Shown: one piece after another, positions 28,999 through 39,104 of the stretch
Layout of the letters: every line of letters begins with the position of its first letter
Numbering within the stretch: the stretch's first letter is position 1
Assembly (NCBI RefSeq): GCF_000521485.1
Contig: NZ_BAVS01000001.1
Coordinates: forward strand, 124,001-188,000
Direction of reading: 5' to 3'
DNA from: Gracilibacillus boraciitolerans JCM 21714
GTDB lineage: Bacteria; Bacillota; Bacilli; Bacillales; Amphibacillaceae
DNA length: 64,000 bases
Position numbers and translations under genes: made by a program
Notes under the pieces: generated by a model
Told to the model about the DNA's origin: nothing
The model's database searches: none
The model's input: the letters and a program-made list of their open reading frames with translations, nothing else

Positions 28999-29227
28999 AA
29001 AGAAAAATGAGTTATCTTTTGAAGAGGCACTTGAACAGTTAGAGGAAATTGTGAATAAAATGGAAGAAGGCGAAGTTCCTTTAGAAAAAGCAATGGAGTA
29101 TTATGCGAAAGGTTCTAAATTATCTAAAATATGCCATGATAAACTGGCCAAAGCTGATAAACAAATAAAAACAATTCTTACAGATGAGAATAAACAGGAA
29201 AGTTTTGAAATCCAGGAGGATAAATAA
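28991..29227 (+). CDS. xseB: Exodeoxyribonuclease VII small subunit
   Basis: 78 residues from ATG 28991, overlapping the end of xseA by eight bases. It is a helical hairpin with the family block SFEEALEQLEEIVNKMEEGEVPLEKAM. Several copies bind the coiled coil of XseA. An upstream in-frame ATG at 28964 is possible, but a GAGGAAG site supports 28991. Confidence 0.94.
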   Translation: MNEKKNELSFEEALEQLEEIVNKMEEGEVPLEKAMEYYAKGSKLSKICHDKLAKADKQIKTILTDENKQESFEIQEDK

Positions 29228-30116
29228 ATGAAGGATTCATTTCAAATATTACTAAAAAAAGAACAAGCTGCATTTGATAAAGTACTAAAAGAATATCTAC
29301 AGCAGTTAAATATGCCAGCTTATTTAAAGGAAGCTGTACTCTATTCGATAAATGCAGGGGGGGAAAAGACTGCGTCCGCTTTTAATGAGGTTGACGTGTG
29401 CAGAACTTGGAGGAAATGAAGAACATGTTTATCCAGCAGCTATAGCACTTGAAATGATACATACTTATTCCTTAATACATGATGATTTGCCTGCAATGGA
29501 TGATGATTCATATCGTCGAGGCAAACTAACAAATCATAAAAAATTTGGAGAAGCGACTGCTATATTGGCAGGAGATGGATTATTAACTAATAGTTTTCAT
29601 GCCATCAGTACTTCACCTTTATATTCAGCTGAAGAAAAGGTACATATTATCTCAAAACTAACAACTGCTAGTGGATTAGAAGGAATGGTTGCTGGACAAC
29701 TACTAGACATGGAAGCAGAAAAGAAATCGATTTCTATTCTTGAATTAGAACATATCCATCATTTAAAAACGGGGGGGCGATTAATCTCTTTTGCTGTGGA
29801 AATAGGTGGTTATATAGCTGGCTTACCTTCAAACAAACTGCAAACTTTAAAAAGTCTAGGAGAGTATTTAGGTATAATATTTCAAATTCAAGATGATATT
29901 CTTGATGTGGAAGGAGACGAAGAAGTTATCGGTAAAAAAGTGGGAAGTGATTCAGAAAATGATAAAAGTACCTATCCAAGTATTCTTGGGCTTGAAGGAG
30001 CAAAAATTTATAAGGAAAAATATTTAGAAGAAGCAATGAAATGTATAGAGATTGTTGGTTTAAAAAATACTGTATTAGCAGATATAACTCGATACTTAAG
30101 TGAACGCAATCAATAA
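29228..30116 (+). CDS. ispA: Farnesyl/geranyl diphosphate synthase, one frameshift
   Basis: About 296 residues when joined. The frame breaks at 29357-29363, where seven G stand and six give the family motif NAGGKRLRP. The first aspartate motif DDLPAMDDD and the second, DDILD, are intact. KTGGRLISF carries one extra glycine at another run of 7 G. It condenses IPP and allylic diphosphates for isoprenoid synthesis. It follows xseB with no gap, and OLE RNA lies downstream. Confidence 0.93.
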
Positions 30117-30119
30117 TGA

Positions 30120-30148
30120 TTGAGAAAATATAATAAATATGTTATATT
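30120..30148 (+). promoter_or_regulatory. Sigma-A type promoter of OLE RNA
   Basis: TTGAGA and TATATT are separated by exactly 17 bases. Transcription would begin at about 30155, just before the first stem of the OLE RNA. The -35 lies only four bases past the ispA stop codon. Confidence 0.7.
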
Positions 30149-30159
30149 TAATGTAAGTA

Positions 30160-30785
30160 AATGGAATGGTGCAGTATTCTAGTCAGTCCCCCCCCGTTTC
30201 TGAAGGCGGGGCTAAAAATCCGCCAAAGGGCATATCGATGAAGTTCCTTGTGTTGGCTTGAGGCGCCCAGCCTTGGGTTGATGCTGGGAGTTAAGGTTTG
30301 AGGGCGATCCGCAAAGGCATGTGGGCGTAGACCCTCTTTCCGCGGAGGCCCATCTCTGTGTTCAATACTTAGCCAAGGATTGAGCATGGACTGGGGTATG
30401 AACCTGCGTAATAAGGAGGGGGGGATCCTTATTCGTAGCGTAGCCTGCCTTGAGTGGTACGAAGGGATTATAGGTAAGAGAGTGTTCGAACTTGATGGCC
30501 ACTTGATCGAATATTTTTTTCTATATGAAATTCGTACTGCAAAAGAGGCTAAGAAACGGTTTAAGATTGTTGAGGAAATCTCCTAGACTGTTCCTATGTG
30601 ACATTTGAAAGGGATTATAGTACGGACTAAGTGGTAATCCAGTCTAGTGTCAGGTGACTGCACTAAGTCAGATTTAAAGGGTAACCGCCAATCTGGCAAC
30701 AGTTGGTATCTGATTGGGAAAACCTACTGGACCTAAGCCGTAGTTTTAACCTTTTAAGTGACCATTCCAGCTACTATACATAATG
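30160..30785 (+). ncRNA. ole: OLE RNA (ornate, large, extremophilic)
   Basis: A 600-nt GC-richer, structured noncoding region lies between ispA and the OapA gene, the location known for OLE RNA in extremophilic Firmicutes. The 5' segment TGGAATGGT (30162-30170) pairs perfectly with ACCATTCCA (30761-30769) and closes the whole molecule. The inner sequence has many short stems, including a CCCCC-GTTTCTGAAGG-CGGGG type hairpin. No conserved protein is encoded. Established knowledge: OLE RNA forms a membrane-bound particle with OapA and supports growth under cold, ethanol and magnesium stress. The runs C8 (30188) and G7 (30418) may be overcalled. Confidence 0.92.
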
Positions 30786-30810
30786 TGATGAAGTAACGAG
30801 GTTGCCAAGG

Positions 30811-31389
30811 ATGAATAAACAACAATTACAAAAGTCGATAAAATTTAGTTTAAGCATTGCCGTTATCACGTTTGTGTTAGCGGCTATTTTTTCAATAGTA
30901 TCTTCTTCCATATTAAGCGGAGTATTACCGATTATAGGTTTATTCATCGTGTTTATCATTGTCCTAATCGGGGTATTTTTTGATATGTTAGGAATAGCTG
31001 CAACAGCTGCTGATGAAGTACCGTTTCATGCAATGGCAGCAGAGAAGGTAAGCGGTTCCAAACAGGCGATTTTAATTATTAGAAATGCTGATCGTTTTGC
31101 CAGCTTTTGTAATGACGTAATCGGCGATATTTCTGGTATAATAAGTGGAACTGCTTCCGCGATTGTTGTATTACAAATTGCAACAGGATTTGGATATGAA
31201 GATGGGACTACCTTTCATATAACACTAGCTGTTATTTTAACCAGTTTAGTTGCGGCGATAACAGTCGGTGGGAAAGCATTTGGAAAGTTCATAGCAATTC
31301 GCTCCTCCACAAAAATTATCTTTATGGTCGGTAAAATAATTGCATTTTTAGAAAGAAAATTTAAAATAAAAGTATTATCAAATAAATAG
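30811..31389 (+). CDS. oapA: OLE-associated membrane protein OapA
   Basis: 192 residues from ATG 30811 (a GAGG lies ten bases upstream; TTG at 30802 is an alternative). It has about four hydrophobic helices (near 12-32, 38-62, 105-125, 138-158) and a basic, RNA-binding-like C-terminal end rich in K and [14 protein letters not shown] and VGGKAFGK match the family. It sits 25 bases behind OLE RNA with no terminator between them. OapA anchors OLE RNA to the membrane. Confidence 0.9.
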   Translation: MNKQQLQKSIKFSLSIAVITFVLAAIFSIVSSSILSGVLPIIGLFIVFIIVLIGVFFDMLGIAATAADEVPFHAMAAEKVSGSKQAILIIRNADRFASFCNDVIGDISGIISGTASAIVVLQIATGFGYEDGTTFHITLAVILTSLVAAITVGGKAFGKFIAIRSSTKIIFMVGKIIAFLERKFKIKVLSNK

Positions 31390-31420
31390 AATCTTTAAAA
31401 TAGATAGGGAGGATTCCTTT

Positions 31421-33324
31421 ATGGATCTAACCAAGATGAAAAATCCAAAATTTTTAAAAGAATTAAATACAGAAGAATTAGAAATATTAGCAGCTGAGAT
31501 CCGTCAATTTTTAATTAATAAGCTTTCCGTAACAGGCGGACATTTAGGAGCGAACTTAGGTGTAGTTGAATTGACTCTTGCTTTACACAAACAATTTAAC
31601 AGCCCTAAGGACAAATTGATTTTTGATGTAGGACATCAATCTTATATTCACAAAATGTTAACAGGGCGAACAGATCAATTTGATACATTAAGACAATTTA
31701 AAGGACTTTGTGGGTTTCCTAAAATGAACGAAAGTGAACACGATGTATGGGAAACAGGCCATAGTTCAACTTCGTTATCTGCTGCAATGGGAATGGCTAT
31801 AGCACGAGATATGAAGAAGGAAAAAAATTTCGTCGTACCAATTATTGGAGATGGAGCCCTTACTGGTGGAATGGCTCTGGAAGCCTTAAACCATATTGGA
31901 CATGAAAAAAAGAATTTAACTGTTATTTTGAATGATAATGAGATGTCGATTGCTGGAAATGTAGGTGCTTTACATAATGCATTAGGCAGAATGAGAAGTG
32001 CTGGAAAATATAATCGAGTAAAAGACGAGCTTGAAGTATTATTGAAACGAATTCCTGCTGTAGGTGGTAAAATTGCTCAAACGGCAGAACGTGTTAAGGA
32101 TAGCATGAAATATTTTATGGTACCTGGTATGCTATTCGAGGAATTTGGGTTCACTTACTTTGGACCAGTGGATGGACATGACTTCAGAGATTTAGAAAAA
32201 CATATTGCATATGCTAAAAAAACAGAAGGACCTGTTCTTATTCATGTTATCACGCAGAAAGGAAAAGGATACAAACCAGCTGAAATGGATGAAAAAGATA
32301 AATGGCATGGTGTTGGTCCGTATAAAATTGATTCTGGGGGGAGAAAATAAAACCAGTCAATACTGCTCCGGCCTGGAGCCAAGTTGTTAGTGATACTCTC
32401 GAAACAATTGCCGCGACTGACGATCGATTAGCGGTTATTACACCAGCTATGATTCTCGGATCTAAATTAGAAAAATTTCAAGAAAGATTTCCGGAACGTC
32501 TGTTTGATGTGGGGATTGCTGAGCAACACGCAACAACCATGTCTGCCGGTCTTGCAACACAGGGTATGAAACCATTTTTAGTGATTTATTCTACATTTTT
32601 ACAGCGTGCATATGATCAACTTGTACATGATGTATGTCGTCAAAATCTGAATGTTGCATTTGGTATTGATCGCGCTGGTCTGGTAGGAGCTGATGGGGGG
32701 GAGACACACCAAGGTGTTTTTGACATTGCCTTTTTACGGCATTTACCAAATATGGTTATCATGATGCCAAAGGATGAAAATGAATGTCAACATATGGTTT
32801 ACACCGCGACTAACTATGATAGTGGTCCAATTGCTGTAAGATTTCCCAGAGGAAATGGACTTGGTGTTCCGATGGATGCTTCTTTATCGACTATTCCTAT
32901 TGGAAAATGGGAGGTCCTTAAAAAAGGTGCCGACGCAGTAATTTTAACTTTTGGTACGACAATCGAAATGGCACTTGCTGCAAGTGAAAATTTACAGAAA
33001 CAAGGAATCCATGTAGAAGTGATCAATGCACGTTTCATAAAACCATTGGATGAGACAATTTTGCACGAAAGAATGCAGAAAAATATTCCTATACTTACTT
33101 TAGAGGAAGCAGTCCTAAAAGGCGGTTTTGGGAGTGCTGTATTAGAATTTGCAGAAGAAAACAATTATCACCCATATATTAAAAGAATGGGTATTCCGGA
33201 CCGTTATATCGAACAAGGTGAAGTAGATCAATTATTAGAAGAAATAAATTTAACAAAAGATCAAATTATCACAGAAATAAATCAACTACTACTTTCAAGT
33301 AATGATAAGCAAAAAAGGGCATGA
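31421..33324 (+). CDS. dxs: 1-deoxy-D-xylulose-5-phosphate synthase, one frameshift
   Basis: About 634 residues. The thiamine diphosphate motif [15 protein letters not shown], and DVGIAEQHA and [11 protein letters not shown] motifs of the pyrimidine domain, are present. The frame breaks at 32336-32341, where six G stand and four (or seven) join [15 protein letters not shown]. At 32695 seven G give ADGGETHQG where the family has ADGETHQG. It makes the first intermediate of the MEP isoprenoid pathway and is grouped with ispA. Confidence 0.95.
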
Positions 33325-33329
33325 TAGAG

Positions 33330-34154
33330 ATGGGTAAGAAAATCAGATTGGATCAACTTATTTTTGACAGGGGGGGATTAAGTGAATCTCGCGAAAAAGC
33401 AAAAAGGACCATTATGGCTGGCTTGGTTTTTTCTGATGGGCAGAGATTAGATAAGCCTGGTACAAAAGTAAACAATGATATAACAATAGATATAAAAGGA
33501 AAAGCTATGCCTTATGTTGGGCGTGGTGGTTTAAAGTTAGAAAAAGCTCTAAATTATTTCCGTCTGGATATAAGCGGTAAAGTAATGGTTGATGTAGGTT
33601 CTTCTACAGGAGGATTTACAGACTGTGCCCTTCAAAATGGTGTGAAAATGAGTTATGCGATAGATGTAGGTTATAATCAGCTGGCTTGGAAGCTACGCAA
33701 TGATCCAAGAGTGGTCGTAATGGAGAGAACTAATTTTCGTTACGTAACTCCTGATATGTTAACAAAGGAAATACCTAATTTTGCAAGTGTAGACGTTTCG
33801 TTTATTTCTTTAAAATTAATCTTGCCACCTCTATTTGATTTATTAGGTGAAAACAGCCAAGTTGTTATCTTAATAAAACCTCAATTTGAAGCTGGGAAAG
33901 ATCAAGTAGGAAAAAAAGGTATCGTCCGTGATCCTAATGTCCATTTACATGTATTACATCAAATCTTAATCTTTTCAGAAAGTATTGGATTTCAAATAAA
34001 CGATCTAACGTTTTCACCAATAACTGGTGGAGACGGTAATATTGAGTATTTAGCACTGCTAACCAAAGGCAAAATTAGCAGTAAACCACTAAACATCAAT
34101 GATTTAGCTCAAGAAGTCGTAAACGAGTCACATCAGGAATTAAATCAATCATAG
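33330..34154 (+). CDS. yqxC: TlyA family rRNA methyltransferase/hemolysin (YqxC)
   Basis: About 274 residues from ATG 33330 (an in-frame ATG at 33321 overlaps the dxs stop). The N-terminal S4 RNA-binding domain (1-65, [21 protein letters not shown]) is followed by an FtsJ-like methyltransferase fold with [13 protein letters not shown] as SAM motif I. It is predicted to methylate rRNA ribose. FDRGGLSES carries an extra glycine at a run of 7 G. Confidence 0.9.
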   Translation: MGKKIRLDQLIFDRGGLSESREKAKRTIMAGLVFSDGQRLDKPGTKVNNDITIDIKGKAMPYVGRGGLKLEKALNYFRLDISGKVMVDVGSSTGGFTDCALQNGVKMSYAIDVGYNQLAWKLRNDPRVVVMERTNFRYVTPDMLTKEIPNFASVDVSFISLKLILPPLFDLLGENSQVVILIKPQFEAGKDQVGKKGIVRDPNVHLHVLHQILIFSESIGFQINDLTFSPITGGDGNIEYLALLTKGKISSKPLNINDLAQEVVNESHQELNQS

Positions 34155-34216
34155 GATTGGGCTACATGTATAGTAGTCCATTTTGCTATGAAAAAGAATT
34201 GCTGGAGGAAGGTCCG

Positions 34217-34666
34217 ATGAATAAAGCGCAACGACATATAAAAATTCGCGAACTGATCACAGAAAGCGAAATTGAAACGCAAGATGAGTTAGTCGAGGAG
34301 CTAAGAAGTCAAGGTTATGGTATCACGCAGGCGACGATATCACGGGACATAAAGGAATTACATCTGGTTAAAGTTCCGACAGCTGATGGCAGATATAAAT
34401 ACAGCTTGCCTGCTGATCAGAAGTTTAATCCTTTAAGTAAATTACGTCGATTTATTATGGATGCTTTTATAAGTATTGATATAGCAACACACTTTATTGT
34501 TATGAAAACCTTGCCAGGTAATGCGCAAGCAATGGGCGCTTTAATCGATAATCTCGGATGGGAAGAAATAGTTGGAAGTATTTGTGGAGATGATACAATT
34601 CTTATCATTTGTAAAACAACAGAAGAAGCAGAAGCTATTAAAGAAAAATTTCTTAAGATGCTTTAA
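34217..34666 (+). CDS. ahrC: Arginine repressor AhrC/ArgR
   Basis: 149 residues from ATG 34217, set by GGAGGAAGG. The N-terminal winged helix has the recognition block [15 protein letters not shown]. The C-terminal arginine-binding and hexamer domain has [11 protein letters not shown] and GDDTILIIC. It represses arginine synthesis and activates catabolism. The upstream in-frame ATG at 34157 would add 20 non-family residues. Confidence 0.94.
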   Translation: MNKAQRHIKIRELITESEIETQDELVEELRSQGYGITQATISRDIKELHLVKVPTADGRYKYSLPADQKFNPLSKLRRFIMDAFISIDIATHFIVMKTLPGNAQAMGALIDNLGWEEIVGSICGDDTILIICKTTEEAEAIKEKFLKML

Positions 34667-34684
34667 CAAGGTGGTGAGCTACAT

Positions 34685-36406
34685 ATGCTAACGGAATTCT
34701 CAATCAAAAATTTTGCAATTATTGATGAACTATCCATCCATTTTCAAAAAGGCTTAACAGTACTTACTGGGGGGGAAACTGGTGCAGGAAAGTCAATTAT
34801 TATTGATGCACTAGGATTACTAATTGGCGGCAGAGGATCAGTCGAGTTTGTTCGACATGGTGAAAAGAAAGCAGAACTTGAAGGATTATTTATTATCGAC
34901 GATACCACACATCCTATATATCAAAAAACAGAGGAATTAGGAATAGAAATTATGGAAGACCATATGCTTGTGTTACACCGAACAATTTCTCATACAGGAA
35001 AAAGTATATGTCGTCTAAATGGAAAGCTGATTACATTGGGCATTTTAAAAGAAATTGGCCAAAGCATTATGGATATACATAGTCAGCATGAAACCCAAAC
35101 TTTATTGGATAAAGAAAAACATATAGAATTATTGGATTATTTTCATGAAACCACACATCCATCTTTTAAAAAAGATTATCAAAAACTATATTCTCAGTGG
35201 CTTCAATTAAAGAATAAGTATGAAGCAAATAATAAAAATGAACAAGAGCTGGCTCAGCGCATCGATTTATTTGAATTTCAATTAAAGGAAATTCAAAATG
35301 CCGATTTACAACCTCTAGAGGATGTATTATTAACAAATGAGCGTAATGAATTAAATCATTTTCATACCATACATCAAAATCTTAATGATGCTTATAATGC
35401 TTTACATGGAGAACAAAAAGGGTTAGATTGGTTATCACATGCTTCCAATAATTTAGAAGAGGCAGGAGAGCATAATAAAGAAATTCAAAGTATGCACGAA
35501 CAATTTGTTAATCACTATTTTCTTATAGAAGAGTTATCCTATCAAATCCGTCACCATCTTGATCAAATGGATTATGAACCAGCACGTATAGAAATTATCG
35601 AATCCAGACTAAATGAAATTGATCAGTTAAAACGCAAGTATGGTACATCCGTTGAAGAAATAATGACCTATAGTGCTAAAATTGAAGAAGAATTAGAGGA
35701 AATAAAAAACCGTGATCAGCATTTGTCAAACTTAGCAGCTACATTAAACGCTTTGGCGAATGATCTTTTAATAGAAGCAAAAGAATTGCATACCATTAGA
35801 AATAAAGCTGCAAAAAAATTAGAAAAAGCGGTTTTATCAGAATTGAACGATTTGTATTTGGAAAAAACCAAGTTTCGGGTAGATATTAATTATGTTAAAT
35901 CAGAAAAAGGGATATCTTTAGATGGATTTAAAGTTTCACCACATAAAAATGGTATTAATCAAGTGAAATTCCTTATTTCTACAAATCCGGGTGAACCTGT
36001 AAAGGAACTGGGTAAAATTGCTTCAGGAGGAGAAATGTCTCGTATAATGCTGGCTTTGAAGAATATATTTTCAAAGCATCAAGGAATTACGAGCGTTATT
36101 TTTGATGAAGTCGATACTGGTGTTAGTGGGCGTGTCGCTCAATCCATGGCTGAGAAGATATATAATATATCCTTTGGTTCTCAGGTGTTATGTATTACGC
36201 ATTTACCACAAGTTGCATCCATAGCTGATACTCATTTAAGAATTGAAAAAGTCATAAAAAAAGAGCGCACACATACAACGATTAAAGAATTGTCATTTGA
36301 AGAGCGTATTGATGAGATCGGTAAGATGATTACTGGTGCAGAATTAACCGACACATCCAGGACGCATGCCAAAGAATTAATCGAGATGAATCATAAAAAA
36401 AGATAG
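34685..36406 (+). CDS. recN: DNA repair protein RecN
   Basis: 573 residues, SMC-like. Head motifs: Walker A with TGAGKS, ABC signature SGGEMSR and Walker B VIFDEVDTGVSG. A long coiled coil lies at about 160-370. Walker A reads TGGETGAGKS, one glycine more than the invariant TGETGAGKS, at a run of 7 G (34769-34775). RecN takes part in double-strand break repair. It follows ahrC as in B. subtilis. Confidence 0.95.
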   Translation: MLTEFSIKNFAIIDELSIHFQKGLTVLTGGETGAGKSIIIDALGLLIGGRGSVEFVRHGEKKAELEGLFIIDDTTHPIYQKTEELGIEIMEDHMLVLHRTISHTGKSICRLNGKLITLGILKEIGQSIMDIHSQHETQTLLDKEKHIELLDYFHETTHPSFKKDYQKLYSQWLQLKNKYEANNKNEQELAQRIDLFEFQLKEIQNADLQPLEDVLLTNERNELNHFHTIHQNLNDAYNALHGEQKGLDWLSHASNNLEEAGEHNKEIQSMHEQFVNHYFLIEELSYQIRHHLDQMDYEPARIEIIESRLNEIDQLKRKYGTSVEEIMTYSAKIEEELEEIKNRDQHLSNLAATLNALANDLLIEAKELHTIRNKAAKKLEKAVLSELNDLYLEKTKFRVDINYVKSEKGISLDGFKVSPHKNGINQVKFLISTNPGEPVKELGKIASGGEMSRIMLALKNIFSKHQGITSVIFDEVDTGVSGRVAQSMAEKIYNISFGSQVLCITHLPQVASIADTHLRIEKVIKKERTHTTIKELSFEERIDEIGKMITGAELTDTSRTHAKELIEMNHKKR

Positions 36407-36442
36407 GATTTTATTTATTCATTTTTAAAAGTGGTAAAGTTC

Positions 36443-36475
36443 GCCCGTTTTTGTTAAGTTTAACGGGTTTAAAAA
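36443..36475 (+). terminator. Weak hairpin after recN
   Basis: A CCCGTTT / AAACGGG-like stem with an eight-base loop and short T and A stretches lies behind the recN stop. Terminator use is uncertain. Confidence 0.4.
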
Positions 36476-36542
36476 GCCCTCCTTAAGGTCAAATTAATGA
36501 TACAGATAAAAAACAGTCTGTATTACAAGGAGGGTGATGTTA

Positions 36543-37843
36543 GTGAAAGAAAGTTTTTTTAGAAAAGCGATAGGATTAATACTCCTTGTCACATTATTTG
36601 TACTACCATGGTATTCACCATTTCAAATATACCTTTCCATTCCATCAGAGATAAAGACATTTTCACAATCAGATACCGTTGATTTACCAAAGTTAAGTGA
36701 TGATATTGCAGTTACTTCGATGAAACAAGGAAAAATTCAACATGCAACTGATTTATCGGAATACTCTCTTGAGGAAAGCGGTAATGATGAACTGACATAT
36801 ACTGTTGCAAATTTTCCTGTCAAGAAAGTGAATTTGGAAGTATATGATGATTTCCGAATAATCAGGTGGTCAATCTATAGGAATAAATTTACACACACAA
36901 GGGGGGGTCTTAGTAGTAGGACACCATCTAGTGTCAACTGATGAGGGGGACCATTTCCCCCCCAGGTGAAGAAGCCAATATCCAAATTGGAGATAATATC
37001 TTGTCCATTAATGATACTGCAATTACAAAAATGGAGGAAGTTGCTCCACTAGTTATAGAAGCAGGCAAGAACCAAGATCCATTAGAAGTAAAAATAAAAA
37101 GAGGAAATGAAGAAATTTCTACACAATTACAACCAGCATATGATATTAAAGAAAAAGATTATCGGATCGGTCTGTATATTCGCGACTCAGCAGCAGGAAT
37201 TGGTACGATGACTTTCTTTGATCCTAATACTAAGAAATATGGTGCGTTAGGTCATATTATTTCTGATATGGATACAAGGAAACCCGTAGAAATTAATAAT
37301 GGCTCAATTGTACGTTCTCAGATTACAGATATTAAGAAAGGTGAGCATGGCCTTCCAGGTGAGAAAAAAGCTGACTTTATAATTGATGATGTCCAATTAG
37401 GAGACATTACAAAAAATTCTCCTTTTGGTATATTTGGTACTTTAAAAGAAGCCTTAGTTAAGGGCAATGGTAAATGGTCAAAACCAATGCCAATTGCTCT
37501 TCCCAGCCAAGTAAAAGAAGGTCCAGCACAAATCTTAACTGTAATTAATGGTGAAGAAATAGAAGCCTTCGATGTGAAGATCGTTAACAGCATCAATCAA
37601 TCTGCACCAGCAACTAAAGGGATTATATTAGAAATAACAGATCAACGACTGTTAGAAGAAACTGGTGGCATTGTGCAAGGTATGAGTGGCAGTCCAATCA
37701 TACAAAATGATAAAATTATTGGTGCAGTGACACATGTATTCGTAAACGACCCTACAAGTGGCTACGGGGGGGTTCATATTGAATGGATGTTGGATGAAGC
37801 TGGAATTGATATTTATAAACAGGAAAATAAAAAGGCTAGTTAA
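36543..37843 (+). CDS. spoIVB: Sporulation serine protease SpoIVB, frameshifted
   Basis: About 433 residues. GTG 36543 lies nine bases behind AAGGAGG. It has an N-terminal membrane helix, a PDZ domain (about 110-190) and an S55 protease domain with H in GALGHIIS and the serine in GMSGSP. The frame breaks near 36865 (ATCAGG, two C short of IIPGGQS) and at 36957, where seven C stand and six give HFPPGEE. Another run of 7 G gives GYGGVHIEW. It starts sigma-K activation from the forespore. Confidence 0.93.
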
Positions 37844-37862
37844 TTCTTATTTTTAAAAAAAA

Positions 37863-37921
37863 TTGAAATCCGAACGATGATTCGAATTCTGCTACGAATT
37901 TTCTTATCGATCGGATTTTTT
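37863..37921. repeat. Palindromic hairpin repeat, copy 2 (possible spoIVB terminator)
   Basis: AAATCCGAACGATGATTCG and CGATCGGATTTTTTA arms frame GAATTCTGCTACGAATT. It ends in a T run on the plus strand. It matches the reverse complement of 3738-3796 at about 80 percent by eye, including the GAATTCTGC loop. Confidence 0.7.
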
Positions 37922-38007
37922 ATTTACATATGATAGGTGGGTACTGCGCAGCAACTCATGAGGCATATTAAGGATCAAAGTAATCAATGTGAAAGGATTC
38001 TTTCATG

Positions 38008-38092
38008 TAACAACCGCTCCTGCTTGCTCATTTCGCTTTCCGGGGGGGAGCGATACTCTTTAGCTAACTTTGCAAAGAAAATAAAAACTCCC
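38008..38092 (-). repeat. Dispersed hairpin element, copy 4 (partial)
   Basis: AACAACCGCTCCTGCTTGCTCATTTCGCTTTCCGG, G7, then CGATACTCTTTAGCTAACTTTGCAAAG follow the reverse complement of the right half of the element at 23248-23523. It lies in the 421-base gap between spoIVB and spo0A. Confidence 0.62.
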
Positions 38093-38188
38093 AATTGCAG
38101 TTATTAGCATATCTTGTTACAATACATTAAAAATTATTCGACATTTCCAAATTTTAAAAGAAAAATAAAATATTTGATGTAAAAAAGA

Positions 38189-38215
38189 AGGATTTCTCAT
38201 GCTTTTGTCGAAAAT
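38189..38215 (+). promoter_or_regulatory. Candidate sigma-H promoter and 0A box upstream of spo0A
   Basis: AGGATTT and GAAAAT are 14 bases apart, like the sigma-H consensus (AGGAWWT, RGAAT). TTGTCGAA (38205-38212), a perfect 0A box, overlaps the -10. B. subtilis spo0A is driven from a sigma-H promoter with 0A boxes, so feedback control is plausible. Confidence 0.5.
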
Positions 38216-38265
38216 GTTAGGTAAGAACAAAATTGTGAACACTTGATTTGAAGGAGGAAATTTTT

Positions 38266-39046
38266 GTGGAGAAGACGAAGTATTATTGGTAGATGATAAT
38301 CGTGAACTGGTTAATTTGATGGAAGAATACCTATTAGAACAAAAAGATATAGAAGTAGTAGGGATTGCATATAATGGAAAAGAATGTATGGATAATGTTG
38401 AGGAATTAGCTCCAGATGTTATTGTATTAGATATTATCATGCCTCATATAGATGGTTTGGCTGTGTTATCTAAATTAAAACAAAATGATAAGACGAAGCA
38501 TATCAATATTATTATGTTGACAGCTTTTGGACAGGAGGAGGTTACAAAAAAAGCCGTTGATTTAGGGGGGCGTCTTATTTTATATTAAAACCATTTGATT
38601 TAGAACATCTTGCAGAACAAATCAGACAAGTGCACGGTATTCAAACTGCTGTACATAATGATAGAAGATCAAATAGCAATAACAATAGGAAGCTCGATTT
38701 AGAAGCGAATATTACACATATTATTCATGAAATTGGTGTTCCTGCACATATTAAGGGTTATATGTATTTACGGGAAGCAATTACAATGGTGTATAACGAT
38801 ATAGAATTATTAGGTTCCATTACAAAGGTTCTATATCCTGATATTGCTACAAAATTTAATACAACGGCATCCAGAGTTGAACGAGCAATTCGTCATGCCA
38901 TTGAAGTGGCATGGAGCAGAGGAAATATTGATTCGATCTCTTCATTATTTGGTTATACCGTAAGTGTATCAAAAGCAAAACCAACAAATTCTGAGTTTAT
39001 TGCAATGGTTGCTGACAGATTACGATTGGAACATAGGGCAAGCTAA
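38266..39046 (+). CDS. spo0A: Sporulation master regulator Spo0A, two frameshifts
   Basis: About 260 residues. It starts at GTG 38266 behind AAGGAGG. The frame is lost at once (GAAGACGAAGTATTA, one A short of KVLLVDDN), and again at 38575-38580, where six G stand and four give [13 protein letters not shown]. The receiver domain has the phosphoacceptor D56 in LDIIMP. The C-terminal domain has the HTH block [19 protein letters not shown]. It commits the cell to sporulation. Essential for the life cycle implied by the other spo genes, so the breaks are probably errors. Confidence 0.94.
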
Positions 39047-39048
39047 AT

Positions 39049-39083
39049 AAAAACACATTTGTTTAAGCAAATGTGTTTTTTAT
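39049..39083. terminator. Bidirectional terminator between spo0A and the MscS gene
   Basis: An AAAACACATTTG / CAAATGTGTTTTTT stem with a six-base loop has a T run on the plus side and an A run on the other. Confidence 0.85.
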
Positions 39084-39104
39084 TTTGCAAGCATTGTTTA
39101 CATA

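Noticed and set aside
30148-30586. Two ORFs (79 and 68 residues) inside the ispA-oapA gap
   Set aside because: They lie within the OLE RNA, lack ribosome sites and match no known family. The region is noncoding.
34769-34775. Poly-G tracts as phase-variable switches
   Set aside because: They occur in essential core genes and in both strands, mostly insert one whole codon and hit invariant loops. Phase variation acts on surface or restriction genes with frame changes.
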